From: Bacteroidota bacterium
GTDB taxonomy: Bacteria; Bacteroidota; Bacteroidia; Chitinophagales; Chitinophagaceae
NCBI GenBank assembly: GCA_005882315.1
Contig: VBAR01000005.1
Location: 92,370 to 156,369, forward strand
DNA length: 64,000 nt
Direction of reading: 5' to 3'
The position numbers and the translations under genes were made by a program. Position 1 is the first letter of the stretch. Each line of letters starts with the position of its first letter. Below are positions 50,910 through 59,834 of this stretch, piece after piece. The notes beneath the pieces are model-generated. The model made no database searches. It saw only the letters and a program-made list of their open reading frames with translations, and was not told the DNA's origin.

Positions 50910-51898
50910 ATAGTTTCGGCAGAATATTCCGAGTTTCCATTTTTGGAGAATCACATGGTGAATGCGTAGGCATAACTATTGATGGTTGTCCCGCAGGTTT
51001 ATCATTATCGCCGGAAGATTTAGCAGCTGACCTCGAAAGAAGAAAAGGTGGCAAGCATAAAGGAACTACACCAAGACAAGAAGAAGATTATCCCATTTTT
51101 AAAAGCGGCATCTTTAATGGAAAGACAACAGGTTTCCCGATCACAATTCTTTTTGAAAATAAAAATACCCGCAGCGAAGATTATAATAAACAAAGAAGCA
51201 TACCAAGACCGGGTCACGCTGATTGGGTTGCTCATCAGAAATTTGGCGGCAATGAGGATTATCGCGGAGGTGGACATTTCAGTGCAAGATTAACAGCAGG
51301 AATCGTTGCAGCAGGCGCCATTGCAAAAATGCTGATGACTGGCCTCCGCATTCATGCGGAGGTTGTAGAGATCGGTGGTGAAAAAGATCTTGAAAAAGGA
51401 TTGCAGAATGCAATTGATGCAAAAGATTCTGTTGGCGGTGTTATTGAATGTCGTGTTAATGGTTTGCCGCTTGGTTTGGGTGAACCTTATTTTGATTCTG
51501 TTGAATCAGCTTTAGCCCATATTGTTTTTGCTATACCTGCTGTAAGAGGCATTGAATTCGGAACTGGGTTCGCTGCCGCAAAAATGTTCGGCAGCCAACA
51601 TAATGATGCTATTGAAAATATGGAAGGCAAAACAAAAACTAATCATGCAGGTGGAGTTGTCGGCGGAATCACAAATGGAAATGAATTAGTATTTCGTTTG
51701 GCAATTAAACCAACTTCATCAACTCCTAAAGAACAGGAAAGTTTGAACTGGGACACAGAAAAGCTTGAAAAATTTTCTATTAAAGGACGACATGATCTAT
51801 GTGTTGCATTAAGAGCTCCGGTGATCGTAGAAGCGGTTACAGCTTTAGTGCTTGCAGATTTTATGATGCTTGAAAATAAAATACAACGAATACTCTAA
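50906..51898 (+). CDS. aroC: Chorismate synthase
   Basis: 330 aa. GESHGECVGITIDGCPAGL, RPGHADWVAHQKFG, YRGGGHFSARLTAGIVAAGA and GRHDLCVALRAPVI are the family signatures; the enzyme needs reduced FMN. It overlaps aroA by 4 nt (ATGA), so the two are translationally coupled. Last step to chorismate. Confidence 0.96.
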   Translation: MNSFGRIFRVSIFGESHGECVGITIDGCPAGLSLSPEDLAADLERRKGGKHKGTTPRQEEDYPIFKSGIFNGKTTGFPITILFENKNTRSEDYNKQRSIPRPGHADWVAHQKFGGNEDYRGGGHFSARLTAGIVAAGAIAKMLMTGLRIHAEVVEIGGEKDLEKGLQNAIDAKDSVGGVIECRVNGLPLGLGEPYFDSVESALAHIVFAIPAVRGIEFGTGFAAAKMFGSQHNDAIENMEGKTKTNHAGGVVGGITNGNELVFRLAIKPTSSTPKEQESLNWDTEKLEKFSIKGRHDLCVALRAPVIVEAVTALVLADFMMLENKIQRIL

Positions 51899-52197
51899 TG
51901 CCAATTATTTACCACGTTACTACAAAACAGGAATGGACGAATGCTGCAAAACAAGGGTTTTATGAATCAACTTCTTTAGCTGAAGAAGGTTTTATTCATT
52001 GCTCACAAGAAAACCAGGTGGCTGGTGTGCTTGAAAGATATTTTTGCGGTAAAAAGGATCTGGTCAAACTGGTTATTGACACAGATAAACTCAGCAGCAG
52101 ATTTGTTTTTGAATGGTCATCTTCTGTTGAAGATACATTTCCCCATATTTACGGCCCTATTAATACAGATGCAGTTGTTGAAGTGGTGAACATTTAG
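51898..52197 (+). CDS. DUF952 family protein
   Basis: 99 aa. IYHVTTKQEWTNAAKQGFY and EEGFIHCSQENQV define DUF952, a small fold whose function is unknown. Its ATG overlaps the aroC stop (TAATG), so it is co-translated with the aro genes. It ends 2 nt from the convergent hydrolase gene with no hairpin between them. Confidence 0.85.
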   Translation: MPIIYHVTTKQEWTNAAKQGFYESTSLAEEGFIHCSQENQVAGVLERYFCGKKDLVKLVIDTDKLSSRFVFEWSSSVEDTFPHIYGPINTDAVVEVVNI

Positions 52198-52199
52198 TT

Positions 52200-53222
52200 T
52201 TATTCTTCACTTATCAGTTCAGTATAAACTCTTTCTCCAAAATAGGTAAAGTATTTTCTTTTATCAAACTTCGTTGCAGAAAGCAATGAAAGTATAAAAC
52301 CGTTTTTTTCTACCTGTACAGTATGATATATAAGGCCGCGGGGATTTTCTTTCAGTATAATTTTTATTCTTTCTTTAAATGCTTCATGTGTTATCATTGA
52401 AGTATCAGATCCTGTTTTGAACTGAAATGTTTCAGCCAGTTTTCGTTGCATCAACCGGCTGCGGTACCATGTACCACCTGTAGGGCTTACTAAAGGTTTG
52501 CCATTAAAAATTACCAGGCTATCATTATAAGCAAGCACAATTAATTTGCTATTCTTCTTTTGCTGTAGCCAGTCTGTAAATTTCTTTGTATGCAAGCTGT
52601 CTTCATAACCATAATCACTGTCGAGAAAGGCTATTCGTTCAACATTTGCAGGAATTTTCTCAACAATATCAAGGTACCCAAAGATAAAGCTGCCACCACC
52701 GCTATGTCCATTTAATATAATTTGAGGATCATATGCATAAAACATTCCGGTAAGGCTGTCAACAATATTTTTAATAATTCTTTTTGAATCGGGGGTCGTT
52801 CTTTTCCACATCGGCCAGCTTTTTTGTGCAGCCATCAGGTAAACTACGATGTAATTATTTTTTTTATCAAGATTGCGGACAAACCGTGTTTGTGCAGCGA
52901 TATGCTGAATATCAAAATGCCAGTCATCACCCGGCTTCATCTTTTTCCCTTTTGTCCATTCAATGCTGTTTCCATTTGGCAAAGCAAACAATACGACGTA
53001 GGTTTTTCCTTTTTTGTTAAACTTTTCCGGTGCATTGATACTTAGTATAACATCTTTTGCAAAACTTTCAGAATAAAATTCCTGCTCTGCAAAGCTGCCC
53101 GTCGTCTTAAAACCGGGCAACGGTTGTGAAAAACCTACAATAGTGAAAGATGTGAATAAAATAAGCAACCCTGCAAACCGATAATGAAATCCTTTAGTTA
53201 TTTTGTTGAGCAGATATATCAT
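52200..53222 (-). CDS. Exported alpha/beta-hydrolase-fold protein
   Basis: 340 aa from ATG 53222, which begins a signal peptide (about residues 1-33, ending TIVGFSQ). The nucleophile elbow NGHSGGGSFIFG and a downstream His/Asp-containing half fit an esterase fold. Longer frames to 53423 would overlap the divergent L,D-transpeptidase gene and lack a signal sequence. Substrate unknown. Confidence 0.7.
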   Translation of the reverse strand: MIYLLNKITKGFHYRFAGLLILFTSFTIVGFSQPLPGFKTTGSFAEQEFYSESFAKDVILSINAPEKFNKKGKTYVVLFALPNGNSIEWTKGKKMKPGDDWHFDIQHIAAQTRFVRNLDKKNNYIVVYLMAAQKSWPMWKRTTPDSKRIIKNIVDSLTGMFYAYDPQIILNGHSGGGSFIFGYLDIVEKIPANVERIAFLDSDYGYEDSLHTKKFTDWLQQKKNSKLIVLAYNDSLVIFNGKPLVSPTGGTWYRSRLMQRKLAETFQFKTGSDTSMITHEAFKERIKIILKENPRGLIYHTVQVEKNGFILSLLSATKFDKRKYFTYFGERVYTELISEE

Positions 53223-53231
53223 AGCTGTAAA

Positions 53232-54950
53232 ATGAATGTACGGCAAAAGCTGAATATGCAACCACACACTCCCTTCAACATTTTCCGATTTTTTGTTTTT
53301 TGCCTGTTTATTGCTTCCTGTGGAAGCAAGGGCCCTGCAAAACCAGTAATAGTAGACAATCCTGAAAAGATGGATGAAAAAGTAACTGAGCTGATGAGTG
53401 ACTTTATTCAATCTGCCATTCACGATAAAAACTTGCTGAATGATTCAATACAACTCAACCAGGAAAAAACGGTTGAGTTTATATACGAACAAAGAAAGAA
53501 TGAACCCCTTTGGAGCAGTAAAGAAAACTGGTTGCCAATTGGTGATTCATTGTTTGATTTTATACGTGATGCAAAACAATGGGGTTTGTTTCCTCAAAAT
53601 TATCATTTCAAAGATCTCGATTCTATACGCCAATTATTTATTGCTGATACCTCAGGTAAAGGTTCAAAAAGTGATGCTAACCTCTGGGCTGTGTCGGACA
53701 TTCTATTGACCGATGCATTAGCACAAGTTTTTTCAGATGTAAAATTGGGCCGTTTGCAGAATGATAGCGTTATGAAAAGAACGGATTCGGTTTTGACCAA
53801 TGAATTTATCAATGAAAAACTGAATGAGGTATTACAAACAAAATCACTTTCTGAGGTGCTGCAGTCATTAGAGCCTCAGCACAAAGGGTACTATGAATTA
53901 AAAGCAGGGTTAAAAAATTTTTTAGACAGCGCAGATTTTCGCTCATTCACTCAATTGCCTTTTCCTTACTACGATACCGTTAAGTTCAGGCAGTTATTAA
54001 AGAAGCGGTTGATCGAAGGCGGATATTTCGCCACCGACTCTATTGGTTCTGATACTTCAAAGATCCGTGCTGGAGTAAAAAGGTTTCAGTTAAATAAAAA
54101 AATTACGGCAGATGGAAAAGCCGGTGGTGAAACGATACGGCTACTGAACAATAATGATGACGTAAAATTTCATCGTATTGCGATCACACTCGATCGGTTT
54201 AAAATGTTGCCGGAGAAAATGCCGGAAAAATATATCTGGGTCAATCTTCCATCGTATCAATTGCGGATCATTGAAAATGACACAGTAAAACTCAGCTCGA
54301 AAGTAGTAGTGGGAAAACCATTGACAAGAACCCCGGTACTTACCAGCTCAGTGTATGAAATGATCACTTATCCAAAATGGACGATACCAAACAGCATTGT
54401 TATAAAAGATATTATACCCGGTATGAGGCGTGACAGCAGCTATCTTGCTAAAAAAGGATACTCATTGTTCGATAAAGAGGGAGAGGAGATAAGTCCTGAT
54501 TCTGTTGACTGGTATAAATACACGAAAGGTCTTCCTTACAACGTAGTACAGGGTAGCGGTGATGCAAATGCATTGGGCATAATGAAATTTAATTTTTATA
54601 ACAAATACCAGGTGTATATGCATGACACAAACGAAAGGTATTTATTCAGTCGTGATGCAAGGTCGTTGAGTCATGGATGTGTTCGTGTACAGGAATGGAG
54701 TAAAATGTCAAATTATTTTCTTTCCAATGATAGTACCCGCTATAAAAACCCTGATAGCCTGCAGGCCGTAAGGGATTCTATTGTAGTCTGGCTTCAGAAA
54801 AAAGAGAAACATACGGTTTCGTTTAAAAATAAAGTACCTGTTTTTTTCAGGTATTTTTCCTGCGAAGGAAAAAACGGAACTATAATTTTTTATGATGATA
54901 TTTATGGCGAAGATGCATTGCTGCGACAGAAGTATTATTCACATAAATGA
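53232..54950 (+). CDS. L,D-transpeptidase (YcbB-type, YkuD fold) lipoprotein
   Basis: 572 aa from ATG 53232 (ATG 53256 also possible). Lipoprotein signal with lipobox FIASC. A scaffold and peptidoglycan-binding helix region (about 60-340, FQLNKKITADGKAGGETIRLL) precede the YkuD catalytic domain with SHGCVRVQEW, whose Cys is the nucleophile. YcbB enzymes form 3-3 cross-links in peptidoglycan. It overlaps the RlpA gene by 4 nt (ATGA). Confidence 0.9.
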   Translation: MNVRQKLNMQPHTPFNIFRFFVFCLFIASCGSKGPAKPVIVDNPEKMDEKVTELMSDFIQSAIHDKNLLNDSIQLNQEKTVEFIYEQRKNEPLWSSKENWLPIGDSLFDFIRDAKQWGLFPQNYHFKDLDSIRQLFIADTSGKGSKSDANLWAVSDILLTDALAQVFSDVKLGRLQNDSVMKRTDSVLTNEFINEKLNEVLQTKSLSEVLQSLEPQHKGYYELKAGLKNFLDSADFRSFTQLPFPYYDTVKFRQLLKKRLIEGGYFATDSIGSDTSKIRAGVKRFQLNKKITADGKAGGETIRLLNNNDDVKFHRIAITLDRFKMLPEKMPEKYIWVNLPSYQLRIIENDTVKLSSKVVVGKPLTRTPVLTSSVYEMITYPKWTIPNSIVIKDIIPGMRRDSSYLAKKGYSLFDKEGEEISPDSVDWYKYTKGLPYNVVQGSGDANALGIMKFNFYNKYQVYMHDTNERYLFSRDARSLSHGCVRVQEWSKMSNYFLSNDSTRYKNPDSLQAVRDSIVVWLQKKEKHTVSFKNKVPVFFRYFSCEGKNGTIIFYDDIYGEDALLRQKYYSHK

Positions 54951-55537
54951 TTGCTATGCTTCAAAAACAGGGGGCTCAATTAATGCTGAACAGAACCCGG
55001 AACGATGAAAGGACTGCGATGCAACCTGTGCTTAAAAAAGGTTATGTTGCCGGTATCGTGAAAAAAACACTTCAATTCAGTATACTGTTCCTTCTTGCAG
55101 GGCTATTCACCATCAATTCTGCGTATTCACAAGAAAAGGAAAAGGAGAAACAAGAAAAGGAAAGGAAGAAACAAGAAAAAGAAAAGAAGAAACAAGAAAA
55201 GGACGAGGACAAAAAGAAAACCTCCAACCGGATTTTGTACGGCACTGCCAGTTTTTATGCCAATAGTTTCCATGGAAAAAAGACCGCTAATGGTGAAATT
55301 TTCGATCAGAAAAAAATGACTGCTGCCTGTAATGTACTGCCACTGGGTACATGGATTCGGGTAACTAATCTTCGAAATAAGAAATCGGTACTAGTGAAGA
55401 CAAATGACCGGCTTCATACCAAAATGAAGCGTGTCGTAGACCTGTCAAGGGCTGCAGCCTCAAAGTTGGGTTATATCAATGCTGGGTTGACCCGTGTCAA
55501 AGTGGAGGTTTTGGGCAAAAAGAAACCTGCCCAATGA
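54947..55537 (+). CDS. RlpA-like septal lytic protein with a charged linker
   Basis: 196 aa. A hydrophobic segment (about 43-60) acts as signal or anchor, followed by a Lys/Glu repeat linker (about 64-92, units such as KQEKERK) and the RlpA double-psi beta-barrel (LYGTASFYANSFHGKKTANG, VTNLRNK, KTNDRLHTKMKRVVDLS). The Asp in TNDR is the catalytic residue in RlpA glycosidases. The first 24 codons overlap a dispersed repeat; a start at 55019 is possible, but ATGA coupling to the transpeptidase favours 54947. Confidence 0.85.
   Translation: MIAMLQKQGAQLMLNRTRNDERTAMQPVLKKGYVAGIVKKTLQFSILFLLAGLFTINSAYSQEKEKEKQEKERKKQEKEKKKQEKDEDKKKTSNRILYGTASFYANSFHGKKTANGEIFDQKKMTAACNVLPLGTWIRVTNLRNKKSVLVKTNDRLHTKMKRVVDLSRAAASKLGYINAGLTRVKVEVLGKKKPAQ
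54986..55025 (+). repeat. Dispersed repeat related to GGAGCGTCGCAA, copy C
   Basis: CTGAACAGAACCCGGAACGA resembles GTGAACAGAACCCTGAACGG of copy A; the right end GCGATGCAAC parallels GCGTCGCAAC. It overlaps the first codons of the RlpA frame. Confidence 0.45.
55146..55208 (+). repeat. 21-bp tandem repeats coding KQEKEKK units
   Basis: Three imperfect 21-bp units of AAGAAACAAGAAAAGGAAAG inside the RlpA gene encode KQEKERK, KQEKEKK and KQEKDED. Such units change length easily. Confidence 0.75.
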
Positions 55538-55585
55538 CGTGAATATGAAAGGAATAATTTATTTTCGGAAATAGAAGCAACCCGT

Positions 55586-55593
55586 TATTTTTG
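55586..55593 (+). promoter_or_regulatory. -7 box of the OmpA-like gene
   Basis: TATTTTTG at 55586-55593 with TTTC (55563-55566) about 19 nt upstream. The ATG is at 55620. Confidence 0.45.
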
Positions 55594-55619
55594 TTACTGA
55601 CTAAACCAAACTACGCTTT

Positions 55620-56930
55620 ATGAAGAAAATCTTAGCAGTTGCCCTGGCACTCTGTACTTTTTCATCTGCCCTTTTTGCACAGGACGACGAAATCAGGAGG
55701 CCTGCAATAGGAATCAGCTTTTTCTTTAATGACTTCGTTACCCCTGAGAGAATAAAAGCATCGAATGTCGCCGGCATTTTACGTGATGGCAAATGGGCCA
55801 ACGTTAGTGAAATGAAAGGCGGTCTTGCTGTGCATTATTTCAAAGGATTGAGAAAGCATGTTGATTTTGCCGGTACACTTGCAGGATCATTTCTTCGTTA
55901 TCCCATGCCCGGAAAAAATTTCACAAATGATAACTTATTACTGGAAGCAGATGCATCACTGAACCTGAAAATGCTTTCTGAAAAACATACTGTACAACCT
56001 TATATCACTGCAGGTGTTGGTGCAAGCTGGTACGGTAAATATTGGGGTGCTGTAATGCCACTTGGTGTGGGATTAAAAATAAGCATATTTGATGAAGCAC
56101 ATTTATTCTCAACCTTCCAGTATCGTGTGCCGGTAACAAATGAAACAACGGCGCATCACTTCTTTTATAGTTTTGGCGTAGCAGGTGCATTGACTAAAAA
56201 GAAAGAGCCTGTAGTAATACCGCCACCTCCACCACCAAGACCAGCAGATACTGATGGCGATGGAATTAATGATGCAGATGATAAATGCCCTACAGAAAGA
56301 GGTACTGTAAAATATCAGGGTTGTCCTGTTCCTGATACAGATAAAGATGGCGTCAATGATGATAATGATAAATGTCCTAACGTTTCAGGTGTGGCCCGCT
56401 ACCAGGGTTGCCCGATTCCGGATACTGATAATGATGGGTTGAATGATGAAGATGATAAATGTCCTAACGCTGCGGGTGTGGCCCGTTACCAGGGTTGCCC
56501 TGTTCCTGATGGCGATGGTGATGGTGTAAATGATGAAGAAGACAAATGCCCGAAAACAGCCGGTCCTGCAGATAATTTTGGTTGCCCGGTAATTGGAATT
56601 AAGTTTCATGAAGTTGTATTTAAGTCAGGCAGTGCTGTATTGTTACAGCAAGGAAAAGATGTTTTGGATACAGTAGTAACTTATATGAAGAAAAATGAAG
56701 GTGTTATAGTTACTATTGATGGCCATACTGATAATACAGGTTCAGATAAGATAAATAATCCGCTCTCGTTGAAAAGAGCAGAAGCCGTTAAAGCATACAT
56801 TGTAAGTAAAGGAGTTGATGCCAACCGTATGATCACATCAGGCTTTGGATCAAAACAACCTATAGCAGATAATAAAACAGCTGCAGGTCGTAAAAAGAAC
56901 CGCCGAATAGAAATTAAGATCAAAGATTAG
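55620..56930 (+). CDS. OmpA-family outer-membrane protein with thrombospondin type-3 repeats
   Basis: 436 aa. Signal peptide about 1-20, an N-terminal beta-barrel (about 25-195), a Pro hinge (PPPPPPRPAD), four 29-residue Ca-binding repeats (DTDGDGINDADDKCP type, about 205-320), and a C-terminal OmpA domain (DGHTDNTGSDKINNPLSLKR, about 330-436) that holds peptidoglycan. An abundant envelope protein; lies after the transpeptidase-RlpA pair but with its own promoter. Confidence 0.93.
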   Translation: MKKILAVALALCTFSSALFAQDDEIRRPAIGISFFFNDFVTPERIKASNVAGILRDGKWANVSEMKGGLAVHYFKGLRKHVDFAGTLAGSFLRYPMPGKNFTNDNLLLEADASLNLKMLSEKHTVQPYITAGVGASWYGKYWGAVMPLGVGLKISIFDEAHLFSTFQYRVPVTNETTAHHFFYSFGVAGALTKKKEPVVIPPPPPPRPADTDGDGINDADDKCPTERGTVKYQGCPVPDTDKDGVNDDNDKCPNVSGVARYQGCPIPDTDNDGLNDEDDKCPNAAGVARYQGCPVPDGDGDGVNDEEDKCPKTAGPADNFGCPVIGIKFHEVVFKSGSAVLLQQGKDVLDTVVTYMKKNEGVIVTIDGHTDNTGSDKINNPLSLKRAEAVKAYIVSKGVDANRMITSGFGSKQPIADNKTAAGRKKNRRIEIKIKD

Positions 56931-56962
56931 AGAATTGATACTTAATAATGAATAATCTTATA

Positions 56963-56997
56963 AAAAAAGTCCCGCTGCTGAGGCGGGATTTTTTTAT
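56963..56997 (+). terminator. Intrinsic terminator of the OmpA-like gene
   Basis: TCCCGC (56970-56975), loop TGCTGAG, GCGGGA (56983-56988), flanked by an A-run and a T-run, so it serves both strands. Confidence 0.9.
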
Positions 56998-57009
56998 GGA
57001 GGCCACTGT

Positions 57010-57031
57010 AATCCCGATAGCTATCGGGATT
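57010..57031. repeat. Perfect 22-bp palindrome, core CCCGATAGCTATCGGG
   Basis: A perfect palindrome between the OmpA-like gene and the DUF4256 gene. Words of this kind are frequent dispersed palindromes in Bacteroidota genomes (from general knowledge); only one copy is in this window. Confidence 0.7.
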
Positions 57032-57587
57032 AAATCCTTATTGAGCCACGAAATCCCCTGGCAGCAAAATAAGATTCTGCACCGTTGGCATATATGAAGA
57101 CTCTGCCAAAGCGGAATTCACCAGAAATGGATCCACCGAGTTTTCGGACATCTGGAGGTGTTTTCAACCAGCTCGAGGTTTTGGTATCGAACTTTCCAAG
57201 TTTCTGCAAGTCCTGGTATTGTTCTTCTGTTAAAAGTTCAATGCCCATGTCAGTTGCCATATTAATAGCGCTATCTGCTGGTTTATGTTCTTTTCTTTTC
57301 TCCAAAGCTTCATGATCGTAACAAAGACTTCTTCTTTCTTTCGGACTTTCAGCTGAACAATCATAAAAAATATATTCACCGGTCTTTTTATCATGACCAA
57401 CAATATCTGGCTCACCGCCGGTTATTTCCATTTCGTTAAGTGAATACAGTTTTTCAGGATTCGCTTCCAGCTTTGCTTGTACTTTAGCCCAATCAAGACC
57501 TTTATGACGATTCATGTTTTTCTCAAAACGGGTTTTCAATGTTTTGAGTAATGTTGAATGTTGGTCTGGAGATAATTTCTTTTTCAT
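57030..57587 (-). CDS. DUF4256 family protein
   Basis: 185 aa cytoplasmic protein. YSLNEMEITGGEPDIVGHD, EYIFYDCSAESPKERRSLCY and FGRVFIYANGAESYFAARGF are the conserved blocks of DUF4256. Function unknown. Last gene of the ArsR-led cluster, 29 nt after the YdeI-like gene. Confidence 0.88.
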   Translation of the reverse strand: MKKKLSPDQHSTLLKTLKTRFEKNMNRHKGLDWAKVQAKLEANPEKLYSLNEMEITGGEPDIVGHDKKTGEYIFYDCSAESPKERRSLCYDHEALEKRKEHKPADSAINMATDMGIELLTEEQYQDLQKLGKFDTKTSSWLKTPPDVRKLGGSISGEFRFGRVFIYANGAESYFAARGFRGSIRI

Positions 57588-57616
57588 GCTATTAATTTAT
57601 TGATTAACAGAAAAGA

Positions 57617-58195
57617 TTAATCATCTAATCCCTTTCCACTGAGAATTTGTTTGATGTATTTTTCAACTCTTGCTTCACGGGTTTTGGGTTGTTTGGCTTG
57701 AGAAAAATAAAAAATGTATGCTCTTTGCCGTCCCGGTGTCAATGCACCAAAAGCTTTTTTCAAAACTTTGTTCTTATCTAATCTTTTTTGAAAGTCTTCC
57801 GGGACTTTGAATTCTGAGGTCTTTTTTAATTTGACTTTTAATCCAGCTCTTTCAACTTCAAGGGCTTCATAAACATAAGCTTTCACAACTTTTTCCAGTT
57901 TAACTATTTCCTTAACATTAGTGAACCTGATCTGTCGGGCAGATTGTACATTCTTTGTTTGCTGGATCAAAATATCATTGGCGTCATTAAGCAAGGCACC
58001 TTTGAAAAACAAAAGAGCACAGTATTCTTTAAATCCATGTATCAATACAATGTTTGTGTTCTCAAAAGTGTAACAAGGACAACCCCATTTCAATTCTTCC
58101 ATCAGGCCACAGTCAAGAATGATCGTTCTCAACTTCTCATATTCCTTCTGCCATTTTGTGTCTTTGGCAAAAAACCAATCAACCTTTGGGTTCAT
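57617..58195 (-). CDS. YdeI/DUF1801-like protein
   Basis: 192 aa. ELKWGCPCYTFENTNIVLIHGFKEYCALLFFKGALL is split here as LKWGCPCYTF and FKEYCALLFFKGALL, matching DUF1801/YdeI; the C-terminal ALTPGRQRAYIFYFSQAKQPKTR is the OmpD-associated YdeI tail. Role not established. Member of the ArsR-led cluster. Confidence 0.87.
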   Translation of the reverse strand: MNPKVDWFFAKDTKWQKEYEKLRTIILDCGLMEELKWGCPCYTFENTNIVLIHGFKEYCALLFFKGALLNDANDILIQQTKNVQSARQIRFTNVKEIVKLEKVVKAYVYEALEVERAGLKVKLKKTSEFKVPEDFQKRLDKNKVLKKAFGALTPGRQRAYIFYFSQAKQPKTREARVEKYIKQILSGKGLDD

Positions 58196-58228
58196 GTTAT
58201 TCTTTTATTGATATGCTGAAATGTTAAG

Positions 58229-58714
58229 TTAAGACTTACTCAATAGCTTGTCCAGCTTGTTAAAAATTTCTACTAAACCTTTTTCCATTCCACTGTTAAT
58301 CATTGCATCTCTTATAGCCACCGAAGGACAAATATCATGAATAGTTATCTTAGTTCTATTGTCAGGAAGTTCTTCAAATTTAATGATCTCTAAAATAGCA
58401 TTTCCCCTTTGCGGGAGTTCCATAAACTCAGAGGTTTGTATTATTCTTTCGGGGGAGGAGAGTTCATGAATTACACCGTTAAAGGTACAAAGAGTCTTTC
58501 CCTCTTTGTTTTTGTTGCACCAACTGTAACTACCGCCGCTTCTGTAGTCATGATAATTGAAATGCATAGTATGATCGAAAGGAGCAAAAAACTGAACCAG
58601 TATATCCGGATCGGAAAATGCCCGGAAAACATCTTCTCTTGGAATATCAAATTCCCGGATAATGAATAATTCCTGTTTGTTATTTTCAGTAATAACCCGA
58701 GTCTTTTCTTTCAT
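58229..58714 (-). CDS. SRPBCC (AHSA1-type) domain protein, copy 2
   Basis: 161 aa. IIREFDIPREDVFRAFSDPDILVQF, YSWCNKNKEG and ILEIIKFEELPDNRTKITIH match the AHSA1 START-like fold with a deep hydrophobic pocket. It is a paralogue of the gene at 59835 (same start, ...ELFIIREFD versus ...ELTITREFD). Five nt after the DUF998 gene. Confidence 0.9.
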   Translation of the reverse strand: MKEKTRVITENNKQELFIIREFDIPREDVFRAFSDPDILVQFFAPFDHTMHFNYHDYRSGGSYSWCNKNKEGKTLCTFNGVIHELSSPERIIQTSEFMELPQRGNAILEIIKFEELPDNRTKITIHDICPSVAIRDAMINSGMEKGLVEIFNKLDKLLSKS

Positions 58715-58719
58715 GATTA

Positions 58720-59364
58720 TTAAGTTTTTGATTTATTAAATTTTAATATACCTAATGCAATTATGATTAACCAGATATGATAAACGAGAAACATTATTCT
58801 TGGTGGATAGCCTATAGGTACGTTTTCACCAACCGCATTTTCTCCCAATGGAGCAACGAAAAGATTGAAGTGGGCAATAAAACCAATGAATGCGAGCAAC
58901 GGTAGGAAAGCTGTCCATTTTAAAATATTTTTTGCAGCTTTCCAGTGCTCATTTCTCATCAGACTACGATTGATAAATAGTGCTGCAAACGGAAGTAATA
59001 CCATTGCCAACGCTCCTGAGATTGTATGTATAAAAGTTGTGGCGATGGTAAAGTCTGGCGGATAAGGATCGGTTACAAACGCTCCAACTCCAATAGTTCC
59101 AATAAAGCAAATGAAGAGTAAAATCAAACCAATTTTCCCCCAGGTGCCATCAATATCTCTTTTTAAGGAAAGAAATAAAAACAGGTAACTTAATGCCGAG
59201 CAGAAAAAAGCAACTTGCATTAGCCATCCAAATTTTCCTATTGCCCACTCACTGATGGTGTTCGAATAGGGGTGAATGTCGGGTCGCAGGAAAATTAAAA
59301 TAAGCAACAATACCTGGTATGTCACGGCCATTAATATGGATAATTTGGTAGAAAATATTTTCAT
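58720..59364 (-). CDS. DUF998 family membrane protein
   Basis: 214 aa with six or seven membrane helices. NTISEWAIGKFGWLMQVAFF, GVGAFVTDPYPPDF and HTISGALAMVLLP match DUF998, a family of unknown function. Co-transcribed with the two SRPBCC genes. Confidence 0.82.
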   Translation of the reverse strand: MKIFSTKLSILMAVTYQVLLLILIFLRPDIHPYSNTISEWAIGKFGWLMQVAFFCSALSYLFLFLSLKRDIDGTWGKIGLILLFICFIGTIGVGAFVTDPYPPDFTIATTFIHTISGALAMVLLPFAALFINRSLMRNEHWKAAKNILKWTAFLPLLAFIGFIAHFNLFVAPLGENAVGENVPIGYPPRIMFLVYHIWLIIIALGILKFNKSKT

Positions 59365-59423
59365 TACTTCCTGGCTTTACTTAAATATTAACCTTAGGCT
59401 CATTCTATTCTTTTATTGATTAG

Positions 59424-59828
59424 CTAAAATCCTGCCTGCCGGTAGGCAAGTAATTTTCTATCAACTGGTCTGAAGTACCATGATATCACGGTCAGGATCA
59501 AAAGCAATAACGAAGGAAATATTTCACTCGGGGAATTACCTGCAGCGATATGTGTAAATATTGCTCCTGACATCATAAAGAAAAAGCCGGCATACGCCCA
59601 TTCTTTTAGTAAAGGGAATTTAGGTAGAAGCAATACTATAACTCCCAATATTTTGCAAATACCTAAAAGTGTTACAAAATAAACAGGATAACCTAAATGT
59701 ACCATACTATCTAAGCCTCCTGGGCTTTCACCTTTTAGTTTGAGTATCTGTACTGTGCCGGTAGATACCATTCCTAGCGAAAGCCAAATAGTGGCGATCC
59801 AATAGATGATCTTATTTCTCTTTGACAT
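59424..59828 (-). CDS. DoxX-like membrane protein
   Basis: 134 aa with four helices; GYPVYFVTLLGICKILGVIVLL and PLLKEWAYAGFFFMMSGA are DoxX-like. The last eight codons (LAYRQAGF and stop) are made by a dispersed palindrome (59431-59450), so the C-terminus may have been extended or replaced by the repeat. Lies between the two SRPBCC blocks. Confidence 0.83.
   Translation of the reverse strand: MSKRNKIIYWIATIWLSLGMVSTGTVQILKLKGESPGGLDSMVHLGYPVYFVTLLGICKILGVIVLLLPKFPLLKEWAYAGFFFMMSGAIFTHIAAGNSPSEIFPSLLLLILTVISWYFRPVDRKLLAYRQAGF
59431..59450. repeat. CCTGCC...GGCAGG-family palindrome at the end of the DoxX-like gene
   Basis: CCTGCCTGCCGGTAGGCAAG, an imperfect copy of the 20-bp palindrome at 30343-30362. 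It codes for the final residues of the DoxX-like protein and its stop lies just beyond it. Confidence 0.7.
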
Positions 59829-59834
59829 AACGTG

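Noticed and set aside
56236..56590. Direct repeats of about 87 bp as a possible CRISPR or satellite array
   Set aside because: They are in frame and encode the Ca-binding type-3 repeats of the OmpA-like protein.
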